A stretch of 64,000 bases of DNA. Source: Tenacibaculum sp. AHE14PA. Its GTDB lineage: Bacteria; Bacteroidota; Bacteroidia; Flavobacteriales; Flavobacteriaceae. The stretch is from the NCBI RefSeq assembly GCF_019278465.1, contig NZ_CP058983.1, positions 868,001 to 932,000 of the forward strand, written 5' to 3'. A program made the translations under genes and the position numbers. The notes below the pieces were generated by a model. The model made no database searches. It was not told the origin of the DNA and saw only the letters and a program-made list of their open reading frames with translations. Positions 8,164 through 14,992 of the stretch are shown here, piece after piece (within the stretch, counting starts at the first letter, position 1; the number at the start of each line of letters is the position of its first letter).

Positions 8164-8283
8164 ATGGCAAGAGAATTTCATCTAGAGCACTTTTTAAAAG
8201 AACATCATTTAGAGAAATCTGTTCTCCTTTTAAAGGAACAATTAAAACAGACAAGCCCATTATATAGTATTCTGAGCTTTTAA
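8164..8283 (+). CDS. Possible 39-aa peptide
   Basis: ATG at 8164 opens a 39-codon frame (MAREFHLEHFLKEHHLEKSV, then LLLKEQLKQTSPLYSILSF) with helical, leucine-rich composition. It could be a small real gene or the N-terminal remnant of a longer one. No family is recognised. Confidence 0.3.
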   Translation: MAREFHLEHFLKEHHLEKSVLLLKEQLKQTSPLYSILSF

Positions 8284-8370
8284 TATCTTACAACCAAAAT
8301 GTCACCCCCACCACAGCAACGCGACACTAAACAGATGCTCATTATAAACCACTTAAATCACACCAGGTAT

Positions 8371-8517
8371 TACTTGCATAAAACCTTCTATAAATTGGCG
8401 CAAACTCTAACAAGCACTCCTATTTATTTTGCTATATTTACAAGAAAATCGCTAATTATTTATATTATCCTTTTTAAAGTAGTGATAAAAGGAATAAAGT
8501 ATCTTATATAACGAGTT
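8371..8517 (+). repeat. Leader repeat, copy 2 (twin of 5871-6016), candidate attI-like site
   Basis: It is the same segment as 5871-6016 with small gaps. It runs from TACTTGCATA to CGAGTT, and likeness ends precisely at the GTT of the box GTTAGCCTAC (8515-8524). Neither copy has likeness upstream of TACTTGCATA. It heads the main cassette run. Confidence 0.65.
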
Positions 8518-8535
8518 AGCCTACATTAAGATAAA

Positions 8536-9330
8536 ATGAAAAAAATTGACTTAAAACTGAAAAGAGCTTTTGAGCATATTAATAGTATTTTAGCCGATTT
8601 TGAAAAATGGTCTTCAGAAAATCAAATTGATTGTAGGTGTGAATTTTTACCCGATAAAAAAGGATTTAAAATAATAGTAGATAGCACTCTTGAACTTGTA
8701 GAAATTGAAAAATGGGAATTAGATTTTGGAGATTGTATTCATAATTTAAGAAGCTTATTAGATAACCTAATATATCTACTTGCACTAAAGGTAAAAAGCC
8801 CTCCAGATAAACCAAGTAAATTAAAGTTTCCAATTTATTACAAAGAACAAGATTTTATAAATCAAACCAGACAGCTTTTAATTCAATTGCCTCAATCCGT
8901 TTCTGAAAAACTTAAATTAATTCAACCATTTCAAAGAGAAAATAATAATGTTGAAGGAACTCCGCAAGATGACCCTTTGTATTTACTTAATTCTATTAGT
9001 AATATAGACAAGCATCGAATTCCTTTAGAATTTGAATTACCACCAGACTCTCTTGAACAATCAGGTCAAATTAAATTTAGAACAGATGAAGAAGCAACCT
9101 TAAATTGCCCACCAAATGTTAAAATATTTATTGACAATATTACAAAGGGAGGTGTAATAATGGAATATTTATCAAATCATCCTTTGAAAGAAGTTTCTGG
9201 AGATTTTAAATTCAAAACTAAACCTATGACTGTCATAAATGGAAAAAAATATGAAGTATTAAAACTGATGCCTTATTTACTTTGGTATACGGAATTAGTG
9301 GTCAATCAGTTCAGAGAGTATTTTGATTAA
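8536..9330 (+). CDS. Unrecognised protein with GDxxHNLRSxLDxLxxxL motif (cassette beta)
   Basis: The 264-residue cytoplasmic protein has an N-terminal helical half with the motif GDCIHNLRSLLDNLIYLLA at about residues 70-88. A motif of this kind (GDFLHNLRSALDHL...) recurs in a widespread family of uncharacterised proteins. ISNIDKHR at about 155-162 belongs to the same pattern. The C-terminal half is beta-rich. The two conserved His/Arg pairs hint at a helical bundle that binds or cuts nucleic acid, as in HEPN-like folds, but this is inference. The gene starts 11 bp after its 5' box and is followed by its attC-like element. Confidence 0.6.
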   Translation: MKKIDLKLKRAFEHINSILADFEKWSSENQIDCRCEFLPDKKGFKIIVDSTLELVEIEKWELDFGDCIHNLRSLLDNLIYLLALKVKSPPDKPSKLKFPIYYKEQDFINQTRQLLIQLPQSVSEKLKLIQPFQRENNNVEGTPQDDPLYLLNSISNIDKHRIPLEFELPPDSLEQSGQIKFRTDEEATLNCPPNVKIFIDNITKGGVIMEYLSNHPLKEVSGDFKFKTKPMTVINGKKYEVLKLMPYLLWYTELVVNQFREYFD

Positions 9331-9391
9331 ATAAATTCCTAACTTTATAGAAACAGACCAGTTTATTAACATCTAAATAAGGAATAAAAAC

Positions 9392-9592
9392 GTAGGCTAA
9401 CAATGGCTATAATTAATACGGGTTTTCGTTTTTAATTCAAAGTTTATTGTATTTTCATGAAGTCTGCCAAATCTTTTGATTTGGCTTTTAAAATGAAAAA
9501 ATAAAACAAAATAAAAAGTTTTGGCTAAGTGCTTAATCGAAAGTTCATTACTTTTAATTCCCGTACTAACCATAGCCGAGACGTTGTAAGTA
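9392..9592 (+). repeat. attC-like palindrome (type B) ending cassette beta
   Basis: The left box GTAGGCTAAC (9392-9401) is the exact reverse complement of GTTAGCCTAC at 8515-8524, the 5' box of the same cassette. The second arm GGCTATAATTAATACGGG pairs with CCCGTACTAACCATAGCC on the right. The middle carries a nested hairpin GCCAAAT-CTTTTG-ATTTGGC. The right end CGTTGTAAGTA (9582-9592) is the 5' box of the next cassette. Confidence 0.65.
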
Positions 9593-9605
9593 ATTAGTCA
9601 ATCCA

Positions 9606-10283
9606 ATGGGGAAATTTGAAGATAATAAACAATATACATTTGATGTTGACTCTGCACCTACTTCTTGGTTAGACTATTCTGAAGAACTAAAAGAAATTGC
9701 GGAACTCATTTTCACTAATTCAGGTACAGAAATAAATAGATACCCAGAAAACGAAAAAGGTTTAAGACTTGAAAGAGGCTACTTTTTGAATTATGGATTT
9801 TCTATTGAAAACATCTTGAAAGGACTCTTGATATCTGAAAACAATGCTTATGTTTCAGATGGAAAGATATCTCCTGAAATTAGTTCTAATCACAACTTAG
9901 TAATACTAATTGACAAGATTGATTCAATATCATTTGATAAAAATGAGAGAAAATTACTGACGATTTTGTCAGATGCAATACCATATTGGGGTAGATATCC
10001 TATTCCAAAAAAACACACTAAAGTCTTAACTAAATTCAAACTGACAGAAAAAGTCAATAAAGACTTAAACGATTTATGGTTTAAAATAGGAAGAAAACTT
10101 TATTCAAATATTAAATTTGGATGGATTGGACCAAACGGAATAGAAACTGGACCTTATATTAGTTCAACTTTTGAAAATTCTGAGGAATTTGACAAATCGT
10201 TAGCTGAACTTAATAAGCAAGTAAAAAAAGGTAATTTTAAGGCTGGAAACGTTGATATCACAAAATATAGTAGAAAAAAATAA
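9606..10283 (+). CDS. HEPN-like uncharacterised protein (cassette gamma)
   Basis: The 225-residue protein has a helical core with GYFLNYGFSIENILKGLLIS at about 58-77, HNLVILIDKI at about 98-107, and NERKLLTILSDAIPYWGRYP at about 116-135. The order 'xxENxLKGLL ... HxL ... LTxLxxxxxWxGRYPxP' is shared with a group of HEPN-like proteins. HEPN domains often act as RNases in toxin-antitoxin and defence systems, but the classical RxxxxH active-site pair is not evident here, so activity is uncertain. Exact 11-bp complementary boxes lie before (9582) and after (10285) the gene. Confidence 0.55.
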   Translation: MGKFEDNKQYTFDVDSAPTSWLDYSEELKEIAELIFTNSGTEINRYPENEKGLRLERGYFLNYGFSIENILKGLLISENNAYVSDGKISPEISSNHNLVILIDKIDSISFDKNERKLLTILSDAIPYWGRYPIPKKHTKVLTKFKLTEKVNKDLNDLWFKIGRKLYSNIKFGWIGPNGIETGPYISSTFENSEEFDKSLAELNKQVKKGNFKAGNVDITKYSRKK

Positions 10284-10284
10284 C

Positions 10285-10482
10285 TACTTACAACGCGGTA
10301 TATAAAACATAGCTAATAAGTGCTTAACCGAAAGGTTTGTGTATATTTAAAAAGTCCGCCAAATTTTTGATTTGGTATTAAAAGAGAAAAATTAAAACAA
10401 AATAAAAAGATTTGGCTTGTGGCTAAACCGATAATAATCGCTTATTTATTGCCCAACATGCCATATATTTAACGTTAGTAGC
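10285..10482 (+). repeat. attC-like palindrome (type B) ending cassette gamma
   Basis: The left box TACTTACAACG (10285-10295) is the exact reverse complement of CGTTGTAAGTA at 9582-9592. A nested hairpin (GCCAAAT-TTTTG-ATTTGGT) lies in the middle, followed by GATTTGGCTTGTGG. GCCCAAC occurs at 10451-10457 within the right arm. The right end CGTTAGTAGC (about 10473-10482) starts the next cassette. Confidence 0.6.
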
Positions 10483-10551
10483 AATTAAGAACAACATTTG
10501 CGTACTCAAGAAACAAAGAGAATAAAAAGTTAATTTTCAAACAAATAACAA

Positions 10552-11220
10552 ATGAAAAAAGCAATATTAATAATCGGATTATTATGTTTTACATTGACCA
10601 TTTCAGGACAAAACACAAAAAAAATTGAAAAAACCTATGGTGGTATCCCTACAGCCAATGAAAATATGAAATGGCAAGAAAACAGAACTGCAAATGAATA
10701 TTATACAGGAGTAATTCAGGTAGATTCTACAATAAATGCATCAAAAATTATCGATGCTTTTATTTCTACATTTCAACCGATGCAAGATGCAAATATTATG
10801 ACTAAACAAATGCGTAGTAATAGTGCGTGGGGAGGTGCTTTATCTGCTGTAAATGGTGATTCTAAATCTATTTCAGATTTTGCAAGTGCTGGTGATTCAG
10901 ATTTAAGAAATCAAAATCAGAGACAAACTACTTGGACAGTTCAATTCATTGATGGAGTACGTTTAAGTCGATTTTATTATAATGTAAGTGTTCAAACTAA
11001 AGACGGTCGATACAAAATAACAGTCACTCCTGCTGGTTCATCTGGTTATGTCAATGACCATATTCAAACAGAGTGGAGCCAAATGTTTAAAAAAGGGAAA
11101 GTAAGGTCAATCTATTCAAAGTACTATGAACAAATGAAAATCAAATTAGCATATACAATTGATCAATGGATTAATAAAGTAGACAAACATTTAATTAGTG
11201 GCGAGAAAGATGACTGGTAG
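10552..11220 (+). CDS. Secreted DUF4468 (TBP-like fold) protein (cassette delta)
   Basis: The 222-residue product has a signal peptide (MKKAILIIGLLCFTLTISGQ). After this, NEYYTGVIQVDSTINASKII, RFYYNVSVQTKDGRYKITVT and the C-terminal helix IKLAYTIDQWINKVD match the DUF4468 pattern of Bacteroidota periplasmic or lipid-facing proteins: strand, helix, long strand pair with DGRY, final helix. The function is unknown. Its 5' box (GTTAGTAGC) and 3' box (TGTACAAC) do not match each other, unlike its neighbours. Confidence 0.65.
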   Translation: MKKAILIIGLLCFTLTISGQNTKKIEKTYGGIPTANENMKWQENRTANEYYTGVIQVDSTINASKIIDAFISTFQPMQDANIMTKQMRSNSAWGGALSAVNGDSKSISDFASAGDSDLRNQNQRQTTWTVQFIDGVRLSRFYYNVSVQTKDGRYKITVTPAGSSGYVNDHIQTEWSQMFKKGKVRSIYSKYYEQMKIKLAYTIDQWINKVDKHLISGEKDDW

Positions 11221-11265
11221 AAAAAAATATTATCACAAGAAGTTTTAAAATTGAAAAAATAAAAA

Positions 11266-11403
11266 CGGTGTACAACAATGGCTATAAGTAATTGCTTGTT
11301 CTCGCCTACTTCTGAAAATCCTCGCAGACTTTCTATCTGTGATTTATTTGCTAACTTTATTGCTTAAACCACGCAACTTTCCATACAAAAACACGTTGGC
11401 AAA
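11266..11403 (+). repeat. attC-like palindrome (type A) after cassette delta
   Basis: The left end GGTGTACAACAATGGC (about 11268-11283) is the same as in the 6644 element. The outer arm TATAAGTAATTGC pairs loosely with GCAACTTTCCATA. The inner hairpin is worn (GAAAATCCTCGCAGACTTTC). The right end CGTTGGCAAAC (11394-11404) is the 5' box of the next cassette. The IS3 element begins 5 bp further on. Confidence 0.55.
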
Positions 11404-11447
11404 CATTATGACCCGTCCTGAAATAAGGCTACATAATATTAAACATT

Positions 11448-11819
11448 ATGTACAGAAATGACAAAGTAATTAGACGTTACAGTGAACCTTTTAAATTAAA
11501 AATATTAGCCGAACTTGCCATCGGAAAACACACAAAGAGCGAACTTTGTAAACTCTACTCTATTGCTCCTACAACAGTAAATGTGTGGATTAAGAAGTAC
11601 AATCGTAAAGACTTAATGAATACCAGAGTAAAAGTGGAAACTAAAGACGAAATATCTAGAATTAAAGCACTTCAAAAAGAGGTTGAACAGCTTAAAAAAC
11701 TACTCCTAAAAAAAGATATCGATGCTATGGTAGAAGAATCCTATCTTGAAGTAGCTGCTGAAGATTTAGGCTATAAATCTATCGCTGAACTAAAAAAAAA
11801 GTTAAGTATAAAGCCTTAA
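11448..11819 (+). CDS. IS3-family transposase OrfA (DNA-binding subunit)
   Basis: The 123-residue product has an N-terminal helix-turn-helix (RRYSEPFKLKILAELAIGKH, then KSELCKLYSIAPTTVNVWIK) that binds the IS ends. A leucine-zipper helix (EISRIKALQKEVEQLKKLLL) mediates oligomerisation. Near its 3' end lies a run of nine A followed by G (11792-11801). In frame this reads A AAA AAG, the classical IS3 -1 slippery site, so part of the ribosomes should move into orfB. Confidence 0.92.
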   Translation: MYRNDKVIRRYSEPFKLKILAELAIGKHTKSELCKLYSIAPTTVNVWIKKYNRKDLMNTRVKVETKDEISRIKALQKEVEQLKKLLLKKDIDAMVEESYLEVAAEDLGYKSIAELKKKLSIKP

Positions 11820-12670
11820 TTAAAGCTAAAGAAAAATCTAAGGGATTTGCTTCTTTAAAGACTATAACCCATTGTTTTGGTCATAAGCGTGACGCGTATT
11901 ATAAATACAAATCTAGAGCTGATAAACGTTTAAAACTAGAACAACAAATTATTAACATCGTTAAAAAAAGACGCAAATCCCTTCCTAGAGAAGGTGTAAG
12001 AAAACTCGTAAAATCGTTAAATATAGATTTTAATAAAGCTAATATTAAAGTTGGCAGAGATACTTTATTTAAGGTGCTTAGAAAGCATCAAATGTTAACC
12101 CTTAGAAGAAAAACAAATGCTAGAACCACGAACTCTTATCATCGTTTTTATAAATATAACAACATCATAAAAGACCTGGAAGTTACTAGAAATAACCAAG
12201 TTTGGGTATCTGATATCACATACATTAGAACCGTAAAAGGGTTTTGCTATTTGGCTTTAATAACTGATATGCATTCTAGAAAAATAGTAGGTTACGACCT
12301 AAGTGATAGTTTGGAGTTAAAAGGATGTGTAAGAGCTCTTAATAAGGCTATTTATCAAGCTAAAAACATTAAACAACTTATTCATCATTCAGACAGAGGA
12401 ATACAGTATTGTAGTAATGTATACACACAAATACTCAAAAGAAAAAAGATAAGTATTAGTATGACCGAACAAAATCATTGTTATGAAAATGCGATAGCCG
12501 AACGCATAAATGGTATTTTAAAAGATGAATTTTATCTAGACCAAACCTTTGATAACGTGGCACAAGCAAAGAGAGCGGCAAAAAATGCAATTAATTTATA
12601 CAACGAAATAAGATTACACTTATCTTTAGACTATAAAACACCTAATATGGTATATCAATTATCAGCTTAA
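11789..12670 (+). CDS. IS3-family transposase OrfB (DDE catalytic domain, -1 frame)
   Basis: The -1 frame relative to orfA is open from 11789 (after a TGA at 11786-11788) to 12670, 293 codons, with no good start codon near its beginning. It is expected to be made as an OrfAB fusion by frameshifting at 11792-11801. Catalytic residues are visible: Asp in WVSDITYI, Asp in IHHSDRGIQY and Glu in YENAIAERINGILK, spaced as in IS3/IS150 integrase-like transposases. No internal stop was found, so the element may still be active. Confidence 0.9.
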   Translation, partial: TKKKVKYKALIKAKEKSKGFASLKTITHCFGHKRDAYYKYKSRADKRLKLEQQIINIVKKRRKSLPREGVRKLVKSLNIDFNKANIKVGRDTLFKVLRKHQMLTLRRKTNARTTNSYHRFYKYNNIIKDLEVTRNNQVWVSDITYIRTVKGFCYLALITDMHSRKIVGYDLSDSLELKGCVRALNKAIYQAKNIKQLIHHSDRGIQYCSNVYTQILKRKKISISMTEQNHCYENAIAERINGILKDEFYLDQTFDNVAQAKRAAKNAINLYNEIRLHLSLDYKTPNMVYQLSA

Positions 12671-12724
12671 AATCAATTTTAACCTGTAGCCATATTTCAG
12701 GACAAGACATTAAACCCAAAGACT

Positions 12725-13384
12725 ATGAAAATAAAAACAATCCTTTTATTTTTACTTTATGTAAATATTATTAATTCTCAATCACTTTTTGAAAAGACAG
12801 ATTTGGTAGATGAATTTGGGGACAAAATAGGAGAAGTTCAAATGAATGCTTCAATAGGTTCTTTTTCTAATTCAGCAACTAGTAGTTCCCCTTTACTTGT
12901 AAAAACTATTTTAGAAGAGGTACCTAACTTTAAGAGTTTAGACGAGTATAAAGAATTTATGAAGCAAAAACTAAAGAAATTAGGTTATTCAGAGAGAAAA
13001 ATTAAAGCTACTTTGCAATATGCTGAAAAATCAATAAAAGGAACACAAAATTTCAACGGTACTATTCAATTCAAACTTTATGAATACAAAGACCTTAAAG
13101 TAGACATCAAAAATATCAAGAAGGGAATAATTTCCATTAAAACATCAGAAGGGAAAAAAATAAAAGCTAAATTAAGCTACTTAGCTTTCAGGGAAGGCGC
13201 AATTATAATAAATGGATACAAAAAACTCACAACAAGTCCGTCAGGAGGTATAAAAAGACAAATAAAATATGGATTTTATGATTGGGCACAAAGCGAAATA
13301 TACAATGAATTAGTACATTCAAAAGGTGAAGTAATGATTGTTATTGCTTTTGGAAATTCTACTTATAAATTTACATTAGAATAG
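12725..13384 (+). CDS. Unrecognised secreted protein (cassette epsilon)
   Basis: The 219-residue product has a signal peptide (MKIKTILLFLLYVNIINSQS). The mature part has a helical Lys-rich segment (DEYKEFMKQKLKKLGYSERK) and a beta-rich C-terminal half (IQFKLYEYKDLKVDIKNI, EVMIVIAFGNSTYKFTLE). It matches no family I know. The IS3 element inserted 15 bp before its start codon, so the gene may be cut off from its former upstream sequences. Its 5' box (GTTGGCAAA, 11395) and 3' box (TTTGCCTAAC, 13413) match except for one inserted base. Confidence 0.6.
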   Translation: MKIKTILLFLLYVNIINSQSLFEKTDLVDEFGDKIGEVQMNASIGSFSNSATSSSPLLVKTILEEVPNFKSLDEYKEFMKQKLKKLGYSERKIKATLQYAEKSIKGTQNFNGTIQFKLYEYKDLKVDIKNIKKGIISIKTSEGKKIKAKLSYLAFREGAIIINGYKKLTTSPSGGIKRQIKYGFYDWAQSEIYNELVHSKGEVMIVIAFGNSTYKFTLE

Positions 13385-13412
13385 ATATAAATTGGGTTAT
13401 AAAAAATAACGA

Positions 13413-13550
13413 TTTGCCTAACACCTTATAAAATTAATTGCTGGTTTTAGCTAAACCAAAGTTTGTTGCTGGTTTACTAGCTTCTGATTTTCCTTCGGAA
13501 AATCCTCGCACTCAAACACGCAACGAAACCATATACAACACCGTAACACA
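13413..13550 (+). repeat. attC-like palindrome (type A) ending cassette epsilon
   Basis: The left box is TTTGCCTAAC (13413-13422), a strict RYYYAAC-type end (GCCTAAC). The arm TATAAAATTAATTGC faces GCAACGAAACCATATA. The nested hairpin GATTTTCC-TTC-GGAAAATC is perfect. ACACGCAACGAAACC is shared with the other type A copies. The right end reads CCGTAACACACATTATG. Confidence 0.6.
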
Positions 13551-13554
13551 CATT

Positions 13555-13680
13555 ATGAATGATGCAAGTGTAGAACATGAACTTCAAAACAATAAGAGTC
13601 AAAACTTAAGACACTTCCTTGATCAATATTATTGTTATGAAAAAAGCTATATAAACAAAAATAAAAAAGCTAAAAGGTAA
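13555..13680 (+). CDS. Possible 41-aa cassette peptide
   Basis: ATG at 13555, directly after the attC-like element, opens a 41-codon frame (MNDASVEHELQNNKSQNLRH, then FLDQYYCYEKSYINKNKK...). The frame remains open through the upstream repeat, but that part is repeat sequence and not protein. The box GCCCAAC follows 6 bp after the stop, as after real cassette genes. The peptide is basic at its end. It could be a small toxin-like or decayed gene. Confidence 0.35.
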   Translation: MNDASVEHELQNNKSQNLRHFLDQYYCYEKSYINKNKKAKR

Positions 13681-13685
13681 ATATC

Positions 13686-13692
13686 GCCCAAC
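13686..13692 (+). repeat. Orphan RYYYAAC-type cassette box
   Basis: GCCCAAC follows the 13555-13680 frame. No full palindrome with a right half was found downstream, so it may mark a truncated end of the array. Confidence 0.4.
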
Positions 13693-13737
13693 ACTCAAAT
13701 AAAAAAATCTTCCTTAAAAACACCTCATCAATATACC

Positions 13738-13778
13738 AAGCTCATATTACTATTAAATAGTACCATGAGCTTTTATAC
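13738..13778 (+). terminator. Strong hairpin, probable terminator at the end of the cassette run
   Basis: AAGCTCAT + TACTAT pairs with ATAGTA + ATGAGCTT (13738-13772) around a short loop and is followed by TTTATACTTTT. It is well suited to end transcripts running through the cassettes. Confidence 0.6.
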
Positions 13779-13998
13779 TTTTAAAAAAAGCCTTACCAAT
13801 CAAATTTCACACAAATTGCGTACACCAATTTGCCAAGCAAACAATAAGTTAATTCCGCATAACATAACAATTCGTTCATAACAAAAACGCCGGTGTATAT
13901 ATCCTAAAACAGGAACAACACACAACCTTAACACCTGAAAAACAACCAAATAACTATGAATAGCAAAAAACTATTTGTACCTTAACATCAAAATATTG

Positions 13999-14208
13999 CG
14001 TAAAAACACAATAAAGACGTAAAAAAATGGAACAAGAGCCATCAAAAATGCAATAAGAACGGTAAAAAACGCAATAAGAGTCTTCAAAAACGCAATAAGG
14101 GCAAGTAAAAACACATTAAGAGCCTTCAAAAACGCAATAAAAACAAGAAAAAACACAACAAAAACGGTAAAAAACACAACAAAAACGGTAAAAAACAGAA
14201 AAAGACAC
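13999..14208. repeat. Minisatellite: about ten degenerate copies of a 21-bp unit
   Basis: The unit is approximately AAAAACGCAATAAGAGCCTTC, repeated head to tail with drift toward AAAAACACAACAAAAACGGT at the right end. The 21-bp period equals seven codons. On the plus strand one frame reads KNAIRTV-like heptads with no start codon. On the minus strand a frame from 14210 encodes a hydrophobic heptad string (FFTVFVV-like). Neither is convincing as a gene. It lies just upstream of the 14273 gene. Confidence 0.75.
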
Positions 14209-14272
14209 ATAAAATACTGGCGAGTAGCGCTAAGAGAAACGCAAATAGTATAGTAACCTTAAAAAAAGCAAA

Positions 14273-14932
14273 ATGGGAAAAAAAAGAACATTAACTGAAG
14301 CAGAAACTTTAGAGCAATATCGTGTAGCATTCGAAAATGTAGAAAAACAAACAGAAATAGCCACTACAATGGCAGAGTTTGGCTACGAAGATGCACTTTT
14401 AAACGAAGGAAAAACCTTATTAACAAATGCGCGAGAAGCTTACGATGCCAACAAAACAGAAGATGACGAAACTACCATTGCCTACAACAACTTTTCTACC
14501 ATTAAAGGCCAGCTAGAAACCGAATACTCCTTACATCGAAAAAAAGGAAAAGTAGTTTTTAGAAAAGATGAAAACCTATTAACAAAACTAGGCCTAACAG
14601 GCAGCTTACCTACCATATATATAAAATGGTTAGAAACCGTTAAGAAATTTTATGCCGTAGCTGCCGGAAATACCGAAATAGAAACAGCTTTAGCACGCCT
14701 AAAAGTTACACCTACCGAATTGCAAGAAACACGTACCTTAATAACCGTTTTAGAAACTGCAAGAGCCGATTATTTAAAAGAAAAAGGAGAAAGTCAAGAT
14801 GCCACCAAACTAAAAGACGCTGCTGTTGGCGCTATAAGCGACTGGATGAGTGAGTTTTATGCAATTGCTAAAATTGCTTTAGATGATAACCCACAACTTC
14901 TAGAATCATTAGGTAAATTTGTAAGAAGTTAA
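14273..14932 (+). CDS. Unrecognised helical cytoplasmic protein
   Basis: The 219-residue product is almost entirely helical and charged, without signal peptide or membrane segment. It reads as helical hairpins: TEAETLEQYRVAFENVEKQ, DALLNEGKTLLTNAREAYDA, TIAYNNFSTIKGQLETEYS, and later KDAAVGAISDWMSEFYAIAK. The repeated up-down helix layout is like a four-helix bundle. I recognise no named domain. The minisatellite at 13999-14208 is in its 5' region and may affect its expression. Confidence 0.6.
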   Translation: MGKKRTLTEAETLEQYRVAFENVEKQTEIATTMAEFGYEDALLNEGKTLLTNAREAYDANKTEDDETTIAYNNFSTIKGQLETEYSLHRKKGKVVFRKDENLLTKLGLTGSLPTIYIKWLETVKKFYAVAAGNTEIETALARLKVTPTELQETRTLITVLETARADYLKEKGESQDATKLKDAAVGAISDWMSEFYAIAKIALDDNPQLLESLGKFVRS

Positions 14933-14992
14933 AAGCATATAAAACAAGCCTCTTAACTACTTTACACGAACCTAATTAAAAAGATAGTTATC

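Larger units (their letters stand above)
11409..12709 (+). mobile_element. Intact IS3-family insertion sequence, 1301 bp
   Basis: The terminal inverted repeats are imperfect, 25 bp, starting with TG. The left repeat reads TGACCC then GTCCTGAAATA then AGGCTACA (11409-11433). The complement of the right end (12685-12709) reads TGTCTT then GTCCTGAAATA then TGGCTACA, giving 21 of 25 matches. The element is flanked by the 3-bp direct repeat TTA (11406-11408 and 12710-12712). It carries overlapping orfA and orfB with a frameshift site between them. All parts look functional. It lies between a cassette box and the ORF at 12725. Confidence 0.93.

Noticed and set aside
13438..13554. Open frame leading into the small ORF at 13555 (80 codons in all)
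   Set aside because: It reads through the palindromic element; its amino acids are a translation of repeat DNA shared with other elements, so only the ATG at 13555 onward was kept as a possible gene.
13999..14208. Possible CRISPR array
   Set aside because: Units are contiguous and without spacers; no cas genes are present.
13971..14210. 79-codon hydrophobic minus-strand frame over the minisatellite
   Set aside because: It is a heptad read-out of the 21-bp repeat with very low complexity and no promoter or neighbour support.
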